NCBI GenBank assembly: GCA_012064385.1
Contig: QRDG01001734.1
Span: 682,001-746,000 of the forward strand
DNA length: 64,000 nucleotides
Direction: 5' to 3'
Source of the DNA: Puccinellia tenuiflora
Lineage: Eukaryota; Streptophyta; Magnoliopsida; Poales; Poaceae
This document shows positions 21,954 through 34,235 of this stretch, piece by piece. Made by a program: the position numbers and the translations under genes. Under the pieces are notes generated by a model. That model was not told the origin of the DNA. It made no database searches and saw only the letters and a program-made list of their open reading frames with translations. Each line of letters starts with the position of its first letter. The first letter of the stretch is position 1.

Positions 21954-24900
21954 TCAGCTGTCTATTCTGTCTTCTTGGAATGCTTTGTATATGAAATCTT
22001 TAAAGCGCCTGGAGTACTGTCTTGGATCTACTGCTGAAATGGATGTCGAGTCATATTGGAAAGATTTGTATGCGTGCTCAATTTTTTTGCCGATATCGTA
22101 GTCTTGTAGTATGTCTATTATGCCGAAATACAATATAACATCACAGTACTCCCCGGTTGGCTCTCCAATAACATCATTGTCGTTCCTTCTGACTGTCATT
22201 TCAGCTCTTGACAGCATGTTGGCCCCGAGTTTAATCTTAGACCACCTGCTCAGCCAAATAGTGTCAATTCTGTTTATTGATGTTTAAAGGCTTGAACACA
22301 ATTTAAACAGCTTCATCAGATGCATATTCAAGGGAAAACAGTGTGGGTCTCTTAAACATTTGGTAATAGCCTAACCTAATCTTGCATTTGTGTTGACAAA
22401 TTGTTTGTACCACTGGTACTTAAGAGCATGAATTAAACATGTTAGTTCATGGTAAAGCTGGTGAATATAAAAAAAAAGTTTAGAAGATGGCAAGGTTCTC
22501 AACAAAGCATTGTTCAATAAGACCTTCCAAAACATTGTTCAATAAGCAACCGGGGTGACCATGAACCGGATTGTCTAGAGTTTAATAGATCACATCAGAA
22601 ACTATATGTGGTGCACGCATATTAATCATATAAATACCATCACGGGAGACATTCTTAATGGAACTAAAATACTTTCTACTCAGCAGAATGAAAATCCTGG
22701 CTCTGGAAAATTAATGCCAAGTTTCTACATTTAAAAAAGTGGGTGCCCAACATCTTTCAGAGCCCAAATTGCTACCACAAAGAATATCAACAACTATACA
22801 TTATGAACCTGATGTTGGATATTTATGTCCCTTCAAACATTAAATCAACATGGTTATTATCTATTTAAATCAACGTGAAAGTGTTCATATTATTGACGCA
22901 TTTGACAGGGAAGAATTGATGCGGAATTTCACTCGAGGTACCGGGGACAGGGAATTTCGCTCAAAAAAGTAATACTCTGAGGTTCCGAGGATGGATTTGC
23001 TAGAATACAGTAGAAGAATTAATTGATATCAACTCTACTGGGATTTTATATGTATGTACGTGTTTTTGTGGGTATAACGCAGGGTAGAAGAGTTGGGTTG
23101 GTTTTGCAAGATCGGCACTGACCTACATGATTAGATTGGAATTGATGCTACATATACAATCTGACCATGGCATATGACTCACATATGTGTGTTAGGGAGT
23201 AGTATATTTTAGACTCGGAAAACTGATATGTCTGATCGTGGTTGATGGCACTGCTCAGCAGTCAGACAGAGTTTCTGGAAACAAGTGGAATATCTGTAAC
23301 ACCTGGAAATAGAGTCTATAGATAGTTCCCTACCCTCTAGCCCAATAATGCACTGTGAGTGGCACCACGGGAAACACATAGGAATAGAGGGTAGACCTCA
23401 TAGCCACAAAATTCCCAACAGCTGAAACATGAATCCTCTCGACGATGAGCTGGGTTAAGGAACCACGTACTTACTGGCTATAAGATTTAGAAAGAGAAAA
23501 AGAAACTACAACTATTATAGTAGTATTAATTAAGAGAACAATAATTTAGTATCTCCATTACCTGTTTGGATCAGATAGAAAGTGATTCCTATCCCATCTT
23601 GAAACGCGGGGGTGTTGCAGGTTTTTCACCATCGATGTCAATGGCACCTTTAGCCAAGTAAATAAAGTCAGCATTTTGTATTTTACCAATTATCTACCGT
23701 CACAAGCTGGTGTGTCTCTCGTACCTCTAAAATGTATGCCCACCAGAGACTGTAATCCATAATCTTCTCCTGCTCCAGAAATTCACAGTCTTTGTCCACT
23801 TGCCTACTTCCAAGTATTTAAGAATTAGATTAGCACAAGGGATTCAGATATCATGGTTAGATTTTGGTGCTTTGACCACTAACCGAAAATGTTAGAAAAA
23901 TTAGACATAAGATGTTCACACCTTTTGAACTCTTCAAACCATTGTTTTTGCAACCGGAAGATAAAGTTAAGATCAAGATCTTTCAGAGTTGTATACTCAT
24001 CAATCTCTGCCTGCGGCTTGTCAGTTGTCCGGCCAAGAGATGATCCTTTGAGATCAAATCGCCTATGAATAGTGTGATCGGAGCAGAACAGGTTCCCCAT
24101 TATGACAAAACGAACCTGGGTAGTAGTGCACCAGCAAGCAAACAATCAGGATGGTTTCACAATAGCAGATGCACAAGCAGGGTATTTATAGAATGATGAC
24201 ATAACGAAAAAACCCTTATGTAAGTGCCATTTCCACACTCTTGTTCTAATTTAAATGTCGCACATTTCATGCGTGGTCATGGAAAAGAAAAGGATTATAT
24301 ACTTTCTAACCTTCTTCTGGTTTGCTCCAGCCAACTTTACACAGTGTAGACCAAAAAACTTTGCCACTAGGGTATTATCAAATGCACGGACATGGTTGTA
24401 ATAAGCATGAAGCATCTTCAGAAGCATCTGTATGGTAACAATTAATCATATATTTAGAATGAAAGTTATGTTCATCTATGAAGTTTTAAAAGCATTTAGA
24501 CAAACCTTTACTTCAGATTTCTTCATTGTCTTTATCATGTATCGATCATCGTCTGTCAAGTAAAAGAAGCTTCCACTCTTACCGGGGGATGAGAGCTCAC
24601 GTAGAGCATCATCTCCACAGAGGGATAGCATATAGTCAGCTGGATCAACCTTGAACAGCTTGCGCAGTGTCCTGTGATTTAGTTCAGAACAAATGTGTGA
24701 GGGAGTGTGTTGGTGAGCTGATACTGAAATATGGCCCTAAACTACCAGGATGAATCTTTATCATGGGAGTGATGACCAACCGGAACACCTTTGGGCAGTA
24801 ATCCTTCCATTTGAAATCGCTAGAATTGTGCGGAGGTGTGTACTTCGAGCCTTCTGGGGGGAATTTCGTCCATACTTTTTCCTTTGGGTCAAATGCTGAT

Positions 24901-26595
24901 GATTTCAGATCTAATATGACCTGACCTTGCCTTCCTACTGCATGCCTGTGTCCAAGATACCATATTCAGAGAATAAGAAAACTGTAACTTTTGATTTTAC
25001 AAAGTACTAAAGCAATCTTATGAAGATGAATTTTCTCCTAAAAATAACTTGATGATTATCTAGTTTGCTACTGCAAAAACAACATGTACAAGACTGGAAA
25101 GAAGAATAAAATCTGCCTTCTAAAGTCAATTAGGTAATGAAGGAAAACTGTTCATGGTTCATCTTATTTCAGACACCAAGTTTGTAACAGTTCACTGATA
25201 ATCATCATACACATCATTTTTCTTGAAGAACTATACAAAATTAAGTTGTATATTTTCAAAGTGCAAGTACTATTGGGTTTACGAAATGTAATTTTGTTCC
25301 AGAGTTCTAATCACTGATGAGAGACAATGTTATGCTGACAAAATGTAATTCTCTCCAAGCAAGTCAAAGAGGTTGGTGTTCATGTTTATCAGGTAAACAC
25401 CTAACCTCAAGCAGATTCCTGTGAGAATAATGTGCGACATAAATCTAATCGATATCTTTAAACACTACACTTACAACAGTTTCTGATGTTGACAGGAAGA
25501 TGACTGGAAAGAAAGGCACCTGATGCCGAGCTGCAAGTTGAGCATGAGCTCGTAGTTCTTGTGCCCCTTGGCAATGGTCTCCCCCTGCCGCTTCGACACC
25601 CGCAGCGGTGCAGGTGCACACTTGGCAATAAGCGGCGCCGGCGAAGGGGGAGGCAGCCCCCTACCTTCCCTCGTACTGTTCCGACGCCTCCAGTCGTCGG
25701 TGATTTCGATCTTGACGTCTCCATCCGATCCCCAATTGCTCCCACCCGAGAGATTGCTCCGGCCGGATGACGAGCTCCCGCGCCCACTGACCGACCGCGC
25801 CAGCCATCTGAGCGACCTCAGCGACGGCAGCGCCGACTGGCTCTCCACGCCGGAGCGCACGCATTCCGGGAGCTCCCGCGCAAACACCTCCCTCGGGTCG
25901 CGCGTCCTCGCGTCGCCCGCCGCCGCGCCCGGGGACGGGTAGTACACGCCCTTCTGGTGGAGGGCGCCGCCGGGCGCCTCGCGGCCCCAGAACCCGACGT
26001 AGAGGCTGCCGTCCGACCACCGGAACGTTCCCTGTCCCCGTGGGCGTCCGCCCTCCCAGCCGCCGTCGTAGCGGTTGCCGTTGGCCCAGACGAGGGCGCC
26101 GCGGCCGTGGATGAGCCCCGCGCGCCAGCCGCCGGCGTACTCGGTGCCGTCGCGCCAGGTGTAGCGGCCGCACCCGTCGGGGAGCCCCGCGCGCCACTCG
26201 CCGTCGTAGGAGTCCCCATTCGCGTAGCGCTTCTCGCCGGCGCCGTTCTCGAGGTTCTTGGCCCACGCGCCGCGGTACGTGTCCCCCGCGGCGCCGACGT
26301 AGGTGCCGGCGCCGTGCATGAACCCGTCGAGGAACTCGCCCTCGTATGTGGCGCCAGACGGCCACGAGAACCTCCCGCGGCCGGTGGCCTTTCCGCGGCG
26401 CCACTCTCCCTCGTACATGCAGCCGTCCGCCCACAGGTACTTGCCCTCGCCGTAGGGCGCGCCCCCGCGCCACTGGCCCAGGTAGAGATCTCCGTTGGAG
26501 AGCGCCCGCTCCGCGCGCTGGTGGTCCTGCGGCTCGCTGCTGTCGGAACCACTGCAGGAGGGCGCCGCGTCGGGGTCATCGCCGGGAGACGGCAT
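21954..26595 (-). CDS. PIP5K: Phosphatidylinositol-4-phosphate 5-kinase, MORN type (8 exons; two compensating frameshifts)
   Basis: The enzyme makes PI(4,5)P2 from PI4P at the plasma membrane. Predicted exons: 26595-25520, 24945-24781, 24671-24506, 24427-24311, 24115-23922, 23803-23725, 23647-23562 and 22245-21954 (724 aa). MORN repeats lie at about residues 37-205. The kinase domain fills the C-terminal half, with IKTMKKSE (ATP-binding lysine), DLKGSSLGRT near 529, MDYS near 588 and GIIDILQDYD close to the C-terminus. After MDYSL the frame is shifted by one missing base (near 23746), and an extra C in a C5 run (23608-23612) restores it, rewriting about 20 residues of a normally conserved strand and linker. 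The frame stays open. Activity is uncertain, and assembly error is possible. An upstream in-frame ATG at 26655 would add 20 residues. A retroposed element lies about 0.4 kb upstream. Confidence 0.88.
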
Positions 26596-27026
26596 CGGTG
26601 ACACCCGGCACGCACACGGTCGTCTCCCGCGCCCTGCCCGGGCGCGCTCGTGCATTGGTCGTCTCGAGACGCCGGAGACTGGTAGGCTCCCGACGGCGGC
26701 GTTGATCGTGGAAGGATCTAGCAGCGCCGGCGGCCGCGCGGGAGCGCGCGCCGCGGCGGCATTGCCGAAGGAGTCGGTGGGAGGAGAGAGAAGGTACCTG
26801 AGAGAAATTTTTAGACCGTCCGAGCGTAGCGGAGGGGACGTGGGAGGGAGTGGAGGAGGAGAGCGACGTCAGGTGGGACGTGCAAAGAGGTGTCCTGTTC
26901 CTAGTTTTTTTTTTTTGAGTATTTTTAGGGACTGTCTAGCTGGTAGTCAACTGGTTCTTCTCAAACAAAAACCAGTGATCTTTATGTCTGCCCCTTGGAT
27001 CGAAACAGGACACTATGATCCTTCTC

Positions 27027-27968
27027 GCATGAATAAATTTTTTTTTTGAACATAAAACAGGGTCAAAGACCCGGAAGCTTCATTTATGTCGGTGGGCAAC
27101 AAATACATCGAGGACCTTAAGAGAAAAGAAAATTACAGTCAAGCCCTCAGATTTTACAAGCAGGACCTCCAAAGAAGCGTAGAAACGCGATCGAGTCCCT
27201 CTCCACCGAAGACGACGCAAGACCTCGAATCCACGGCCGCCGAGCTCACCATCGGGGACGAACCACTTGATGGAGTGCTGGCGTAGTGCGCCGCGTCGAA
27301 GCCGAAGATCCTCCAGCACAGAGGAAGAATCCCCAGCACAGAAAGCACCGGGGAGCGGAGTTGCCCCCTTGGGCATGAGTAGCGGCGGCGCATCCCGTCG
27401 TCGCTTGGAATCCTCCGCAGATGAAGCTTCGCAGATGGCATCTGGAGCCCATGTGTGGTCATGAGCTCGAGTGGAGGACACAGCCTCCCGTTGAGCCGCC
27501 GGCAACACCAAACCCAGCATCATCACCTCGCCCTCTCCAGCACCTCGCCAGCAAAGGGAGAACGAATAACTCACCAGATCTGATGTACGCCGCGCTCCAT
27601 CGAGCTTATTCAAGCAGCCGCTTGCAGATCTACCACCAATCCGGTTGACCCACCATGGATCTTCGCCGGAAGGTAGCTTCTCCACGACGTGGTCACAGCT
27701 CGGATGCAACCACGTCAAGCGCAAGGAAAGGAAAGAAGGCATCACGCCATTCGCCACTTGGGACCAGTCAACAAACCCTAAACCTACAGCAAGAACAAGG
27801 AGAACTACACCTACTATATACAGAGGGAGCCGGCCACCATCTCCAGCTCCTCTCCGGCAGGCAAAAGAGGAGAGGAACGGCGCCGGGACGGAGTGGGCGA
27901 CTCTCAACTGGGAGGTGAGGAGAGAGAGAAGAAAGGGGAAAATGAGAGCCCCCCGCATGAATAAATTT
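27027..27968 (-). mobile_element. Retroposed LINE-type element with 14-bp target duplication
   Basis: GCATGAATAAATTT occurs at 27027-27040 and again at 27955-27968, flanking a 914-bp insert. The left end has a T-run, a poly(A) tail on the minus strand. Target duplications of this length with a tail mark target-primed reverse transcription. A minus-strand frame stays open through most of the insert (to 27080) but shows no reverse transcriptase or other domain. It is a truncated or non-autonomous non-LTR element. Confidence 0.8.
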
Positions 27969-28014
27969 ACCACATCGATAGGCCCAGCCTAACCATAGTA
28001 AAAAGATTCCTACT

Positions 28015-28096
28015 ACTCCCTACACTTCATAATATAAGACGTTTTAGTAAGTTAAAACAGCTAGCTAAAACATCTTAAATTATGGAACTAAGCAAG
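28015..28096. mobile_element. Stowaway-type MITE fragment
   Basis: TA followed by CTCCCTACACTTCATAATAT opens a short fold-back with an AATTATGGAACTAAG-type right half. This matches the usual Stowaway (Tc1/mariner) terminus CTCCCTCCGT. The right end is degraded. Confidence 0.5.
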
Positions 28097-28361
28097 TATT
28101 TCTCTGCTTCTTGCATGTTGTGCATACTGGTTGGTAGAGGTGAGAAAATCTTATTTAATTGAAAGAATCGATTCGGAACCGAACCAGCATGTTGGTTTGC
28201 CTTTTCTCCCTAACTCCATACGCATATGCCCTGCAATGTACATAACCTGTTCAAAGCGTATTTTGAATCGCTTTTTTCACACTGTGGATGGTCTAACCTT
28301 TGTGGTTTATTAATGATGTCTGGGTTAGAGTGACAAGAATTTCACTAGGGGCTAAGAATTA

Positions 28362-28621
28362 CTCTCGATGTTTCTTGATATAAGGTGCCTAAGGTTTTGA
28401 GAGAAAAATCCAGAATATAGGGTGTATTACGTTGTATCGTTCACCTACGCAATTTTTTTAGAGATTTGATTACGTTTCCTTATCTTATGCGAACTCCTCC
28501 TTTTCCCATATCAATTAGCAAGAGATGATTCCGTCCAAAACTAGTGTAATTTTCTCCTCTATGAACATACTTTAATTTTCATGCAAAACCTTAGACACCC
28601 TATATCTAGGAACGGAGGGAG
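28362..28621. mobile_element. Stowaway-type MITE (about 260 bp)
   Basis: The left arm CTCTCGATGTTTCTTGATAT, then GGTGCCTAAGGTTTTG, pairs with the right arm, which reads CTCCCTCCGTTCCTAGATAT on the opposite strand. TA precedes the left end; the right TA has mutated. Size and ends fit Stowaway elements. Confidence 0.7.
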
Positions 28622-29284
28622 ACCTTTTTGGCTTTTGTGGAGCCTTCGGTCTATTTTTTGGACATGGCGCTCATGAAAAACCATGTTGTGCTTCGCCTAA
28701 GAAATGGGTGCATGAACTTTGAAGTTAATATCAAGTAGGGTTTTTATAAGCCGAACTTTGAAGTAGAAGGGAATCAGATAATTCATAACAATGGTGACGT
28801 CAATATGTTACAAACGCCCCATGATGGGGAGGATGGTGACGAAAGGAATGGCGGGCCGGGGTGATACTTCTTCGGGCAAGAATGATAAAAATGGAAAAAA
28901 TGCAAAGAGCAATTAAAGCAATGATGCTACCTTTGAGAAAAATGGTGGAGTAGAGGCTTTGATGAATTCACTGGGCATTACACAGTTCAGGTTTGTTGAC
29001 GTCAAAACCGTTTGTTTACACATCCACGTCCATGTGTACCCTCTGATTCAGGGGAGATGCACCGCAAGTTTTCACGGGAGACCAAATTACAATGGGTACG
29101 CAAGACAGTAAATCATCTCTTTTCGGACCAGACACCCCGCTCGACGGGGAGCGGCCCCGTTAGGACTCGTGGCGATAATTGGCTGAACTAAGCCGATTCG
29201 CTCGATCTTAACTCGATTTGTCGATCAAACCAGGGAACTCGGGGTAACGGTGATGCCAAACTGAACGAAAGCGGGGACAATAGG
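28622..29284. other. Old repeat fragments before the Gypsy element
   Basis: No intact gene is present. From about 28996 (TGTTGACGTCAAAACCG) the sequence looks like a truncated LTR of another retrotransposon, containing CCCCGCTCGACGGGGAGCGG. The 28650-28980 part has short broken frames that could be LINE-derived, but no motif is clear. Confidence 0.4.
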
Positions 29285-30351
29285 TGTCGGAGATTGTCCC
29301 CAGGAACTAGGGGTGTCTCCAAGGTATCGTGTAAGGGGCTGAACACGGAGTCAAACAATCCACAACGTGCTCCGGCGACGGTGCTCGTCAGGCTCGCTGC
29401 GGACGACACTGCAGAGATTGACACAAGGTATTACCCAGGTTCAGGGCCCTCTTGTGGAGGTAAAACCCCTACGTCCTGCTTCTATGTATTGCACTGCTTG
29501 GAGAGTTTACAGTACAAGGAGAGCTTGTCGAGCTCGAGGTGGCTAACAATGGCTACTTGCTGATCTTCAGATCTAGGGTTAGGGTTTGCTAGAGCTGCCC
29601 CAACCGAAGATCGAACCCTTTGCTAGGGCGTGCTCCTCCTCCTTTTATAGGCGCCCTGGGCCTCTTCTGCCCAAACATTTGGGCGGGAAGGGCTACCACA
29701 TGGCGACGAAGGAGGAGGCGCGGTGCACCGTAAAGGTGAGGTCTACCATAAAGGTAAAGCTCGTGGACGCGGTCCACGGCAGGGGAACGGCGTCACCAAA
29801 GCTGAAAAGGGGCACCGACCAGCTGGACAGTGGGCTGGCGCTTGCCGAGGTGGGAGGTGACCCACGGTGACGTCGTCCTTGGAGCGTAGCTGCAGACTGT
29901 TCCCTTGTCACCAAAGAGGCAATACTCGTTGTCCGCTTTGCTTGGCTCCGCTTTGTTGACTGCTTTATACATGGAAACGGCAACTGCGGCGTTGTCGTCA
30001 TCGCGCGTAGGCACGCGCGTCACTCTGCACATGGCGCAGAGCCCATGTGCGCTCTGCCGCGGGGGCAGAGATGGCTTCACGAGGAAAACGCTTCGTGAGG
30101 CGAAAGGCCTCGCCAAGCCCTTCAGCTTGGTCCTTAGCAGAATTGCGGGCGGCGTCGGAGACGCCTTGTCGAGGAGCGATCCCTCGCCGAGGGAAAGAAC
30201 CCTTGGCGAGGAGAAAAACCCTTCGCGAGGGGAGAAAACCTCGCGAAGCTCGCCAGGCTTGGAGAGCCTGGTCCTTAGCGAAAATCATCCAAAGAATCTT
30301 GTGGGCCCTGGCAGGCCGGCCCGTGGTACCCTGGTTTCCACTGTGCCGACA
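29285..30351 (-). repeat. 3' LTR of the Gypsy element (left copy)
   Basis: It is 1067 bp with 6-bp inverted ends TGTCGG and CCGACA. It is the same length as the right copy. Open frames of about 90-100 codons occur at matching places in both LTRs, but I regard them as chance frames in GC-rich LTR sequence. Confidence 0.9.
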
Positions 30352-30657
30352 GTAGCCCCCGGGCCCGCGATGGGCACGCCGAGGCCCATGGACGAAGGCG
30401 AAGCGTCGAGGGGCCAAAGATGCCTGGCAGGGCCGCGACACGTGTCACGCAGCGGTTGCACCCGCGGCCTCGACCTCCTCGGCTCCAACGGGCGACGTGG
30501 TGGGGCCCACCACGACTCGAGTGCTAGTCAATAAAGCCTGGGCGCGCAGGCGGCGCCCATTACTTCTCCCGTAACTCCTCCGCACATTTCTCCCCACGCC
30601 TCCAATCTCTCCAGAGAGCTCCAACTCCAGAGTACTCATCTTCTTCTCCGGCGACCA

Positions 30658-33600
30658 ATGGCGCCCAAGAAAGCGGCCGCCGACTTGAAGGGCAAGGCCA
30701 CCGCGCAGGCGAGCTCGTCAGCAGCGATGGCGCGGGCGGGCACGTCCGCGGCGATGGCGCATGCCGCTGCTCTCGAGGGAGCACTGCCGAAGACGCGTGT
30801 CACCGCGGCGACGATAGCAACGGTGCGCCACCTGGCGGCGGCGAAAACCAACGAGCACGGCGCCACCGAACTGAGGCCGGCCGGTAGCAGGCTCACCGAC
30901 ACCTTCTACCCCATCTTCCTTCATACTCTCTACGCCGGCCTGGTACCACCATTCTCTGATTTCCTCCTGGCGATCTTGGAGACGTACCAGATCCAACTTC
31001 TTCATCTTCATCCCAACTCCATCCTCGTCCTCGCCATCTTCGCCCACTTCTGCGAGGCCTACGTCGGCATCCGCCCCTCAGTGGCGCTCTTCCGCAGCTT
31101 CTATTCTCTTCGGAACTCCGCCAGGGGCGAGCGGCTTGGATGCGTCTCCTTCCGCATCGCCGACGCCCGGAGCAACAACTACATCCCCATCGCCTGGTGC
31201 GGTGAGGACGCCGTCACCAACGTGACGAAGAAGGTGGACAAGTTCCGCGAGAAGTGGCTCTTTGTCGACGCCAAGGCCACACACCCTCTCCTGGAGGTGC
31301 CCGAGGGGCCGCCGAGGAAGTGGGCGCGCTGGGCGAGCGCGGACTTCAGGGGCTCGAAGCTTGACGCAGTGTACGAGTACATCCGTCAGACCCGCGAGGC
31401 AGGGCTCACCGGCCAGATGGTGGCGAAGGACTTCACCAGGCGCCGCATCACTCCCCTCCAACAGCACGCCGAGCCGGTGTGGCGATACGACGGCAAGGAC
31501 GATGCAATGCGGCTAAGCAGGGACGGCTTCGAGCCTGATGTGCTCCGCCAGATTATGAGCGTTCTCTTCACGTCGCCGGAGATCCCGTCCGCCAAGAAAG
31601 AGGCGGCCAAGCCGCTCATTGTCTTCGCCGAGGAGAGCATCGAGGAGCAGCGCTCGCATATGCCCACGTTCGACGAGTGGGGAATTGTGCCCGCGGGGCA
31701 CAGCGGGCCTCGCCCTAACCCGTGGGCAGCGGAGCCGGAGTACATGGATGAGGCTCCTGAAGCTGAGGAGGCCGAGTCCGCCGAGGAGGAGGCCTCGAGA
31801 AGCGAGGACCCCCTTGGCGAGGACGAGGCTTCAAGGGGCGCTGACCCCGTCGGCGAGGGCGCCGGATCTTCGAGGAGCGCCCACGCCGAAGTGGACCTCC
31901 AGGTGCTCTCCTCCGGCGACGAGGAGGACGCCTTCCGCATCGTCCGCTCCCAGCGCGCCGAGGAGGAGGAGGAGACGAGCGGCGGCGGAAGAGGGCATTG
32001 CGAGCCCCGCTCCAAGGCCGTCCACGACAGGAGGGCCGCAACCGCGGGAGGCATCCCTCGCGCGGAGACAGGAGCGGCCCGGGAGGAGACCGGAGCAAGC
32101 CTCACCCAGCCTCCCAAGGCGAAGAAGAGGGTGTGGGTGATGGCCGGCGAGTAAGCCCTCGACCTCTCTTTCTCCTTCAATATTTCACTTTGAGAATCCC
32201 CCCTTTTGAAGGATTTTTGACTTGTCTTCCTTTCAGGCTGCCCTCAGAGCCAAAGAGACGGCGGCTCGGCGAGGTCGGAGAGACCACCAACGTTGCCGCG
32301 GAGACACCTGCGGCGGGCGAGCCGCAGCAGGCATGTGTTCCTCCTGCGGTCGAGCACCGCGCGGGGACGGTGGTGGCCGAGGAGAGCGTGGTGTCGCCGA
32401 TTCGGGCGGCGACTCCTCCAGCAGCGGAGCACCGCGTGGGGGAGGAGACCGCAGAGGCGGTGCCGTCGCCAACCAGGGCGGCGACTCCTCCAGTCCAGCA
32501 GGAGACGGAGGAGGAAACCGTGGACGAGGACATAGTCGCGGAGCCGCCTCCAGAGGAGGGGGCCTCGAGAAGGGCTGACGCGCCCGGGGCCGTGGCGGAC
32601 GCGGCCGTTGCAGAGGGGGCAGGAGGCGCCCCTGTGGAGCAGGAGGCAGAGACACCTCAGGAGCCCCCGAGCAACGGGGCCAGGGGTGAGGAGATGCCCA
32701 GCCCCCTGAGGGCTCCCGATGCGAGCGGCGAGGACGACGCCCCCACAAGCCCCCACGCCGCGGCGGGGGCCGCTACAAGTTCGGGGCAGGATGCCCTAGG
32801 CGCCTCGACAAGCATCGAGGGAACTGCACCTAGCAGCAGCGTGGGAGTCTCCTTGGCGCTGCAAGCGCCGCATCGTCAAGCAGCCCATCGCCGGATCGTC
32901 CTCAACCGGGCGCGGCGAGCGCTCGACGGGCTGGAGGAGCAGCTCGCCGCGGAAGAAGACGCCCTGGCGGAGGAAAGGGCAAGGCTCGGCGAAGCCTGGA
33001 TTCTTCTCCACGAGAGGGTGGAGATGTGCCGCCGGCAGGACGCGTCGGCAAAGGCGGCTCGCGAGGAAGCGATCCGCTTCGCCAAAGAGACCCGCGACAG
33101 CGTCAAGCGGGAGGCGCAGGAGGTGATGGAGGAGCTCGACGCCGCCAGGGGAGCGCTCGAGGTGGAAACCACATCCAAACATGACGAGCTGGCGGCCGCA
33201 AAGCAGAAGCTCGCCGACGACTCCGAGGCCGCCAAGGCCAGCCTGAACGAGCTCCGCGAGCAGCTGGACGCCCGCGAGGGGCAGCTGGCGCCTCGCGAGG
33301 CCGAGCTAAAACGGCGTGAGGAAGAGCTTGCCCTCCAGGAGAAGGAGCTGCAGCGGCGCGAGGAGCAGGTCCAGCTGCTCGTGAAGGACCAGGCCACCCG
33401 CGAGGGGCAGCTGGAGGAGCGTGAAGGTCGGGTGGCCACCGACGAGGACAACCTTGCGGCGGAGCATAAGAGGCTCCAAGAAGAGGCCGACCTCAAGGTC
33501 AAACTCGTCCGCGAAAACCTCTCCAAGGAGTATGACGAGAAGGTCGCGAAGCACGAGGACCGCCTCAAGACCAAGCGCAAGGAGCTCGAGAAGCGCATCA

Positions 33601-34235
33601 AGGAGCTTGAGCAGGAGGAAAAGCGGTTGACCTCCTGCCTCGAGGTCTCTCGGGAGGCCCAGGCGCGCGCTGAGGGGAACGCCTTCGCCCTGGAGAGAGA
33701 CCTGAACGAGCTCCGGCAGCAGGTGGGGCCGGTCGCGGCCCTGGTGGAGCAGGCACGAGACCAGCGCCAGGTTGACCGGCTCATGACGCGCCAGCGTCAA
33801 AGCATTCTCTTGAGCTTGGTGAGCCGCGTGCGCGCCGTCGGGAGAGATCTGAGGATCGACGTCCCCTCCTTCTCCGCAGCGACCGACGACGAGACCTCGT
33901 ACTCGCACTTCTTCGAGCAGTTCCTCGGAAAGCTTGAGGGGGTCGCGAAGAGCTTCGACAAGCGCGTCATGGAGGAGAGCCGCGACCTCCTTGTCGTCGC
34001 CGTCACCAACGTCTTCAGCAACCTCGTGAGGCTCCAGCCCTCACTTGATCTTGAGGACGTGATGGCGCCGCCGTGCGCCATTAGCGACAAGGCGCGGGAG
34101 ACCGCCACGCAGGCCGCCATCGCGTACGCCAAGAAATTCGACCAAGTGGTGATCGAAGGCGACGACGAGGAGGCCCTGGAAGAGGCGGAGACCGCCGTGG
34201 ACCGGGCAGGCACCTCAGGAGGCGCGATGGCTTGA
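30658..34235 (+). CDS. Antisense accessory gene of a Gypsy element (PF04195-like N-terminus, coiled coil), one intron
   Basis: Exon 1 is 30658-32150 and exon 2 is 32237-34235. Between them lies an 86-bp intron with GTAAGC donor and TTTCAG acceptor. Joining them continues one frame to give 1163 residues. The first part, after an Ala-rich stretch, resembles the 'putative gypsy type transposon' family (Pfam PF04195, Transposase_28): LTDTFYPIFLHTLYAGLVPP, then a segment around FAHFCEAYVGIRPSVALFRS. Acidic low-complexity sequence follows (about 330-700). A long Glu/Lys/Arg-rich heptad region (about 715-1010) predicts an extended coiled coil. The frame is intact although the element's gag-protease frame is broken. 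The function is unknown. It is transcribed, if at all, opposite to the retroelement RNA. Confidence 0.75.

Noticed and set aside
23562..23803. Calling PIP5K a pseudogene outright
   Set aside because: The two frameshifts cancel and the rest of the frame, splice sites and kinase motifs are intact. The evidence does not decide between functional and decaying.
25957..26601. Plus-strand frame of 214 codons opposite PIP5K exon 1
   Set aside because: It is a shadow of the GC-rich MORN coding sequence. The minus strand has clear MORN repeats and kinase exons.
27080..27973. 297-codon minus-strand frame as a host gene
   Set aside because: It falls inside a retroposed insert with target duplications, runs across its border and has no recognisable domain.
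29586..29870. 94-codon frame repeated at 37961-38245
   Set aside because: Both copies are at the same place in the two LTRs, so the conservation reflects LTR identity, not coding function.
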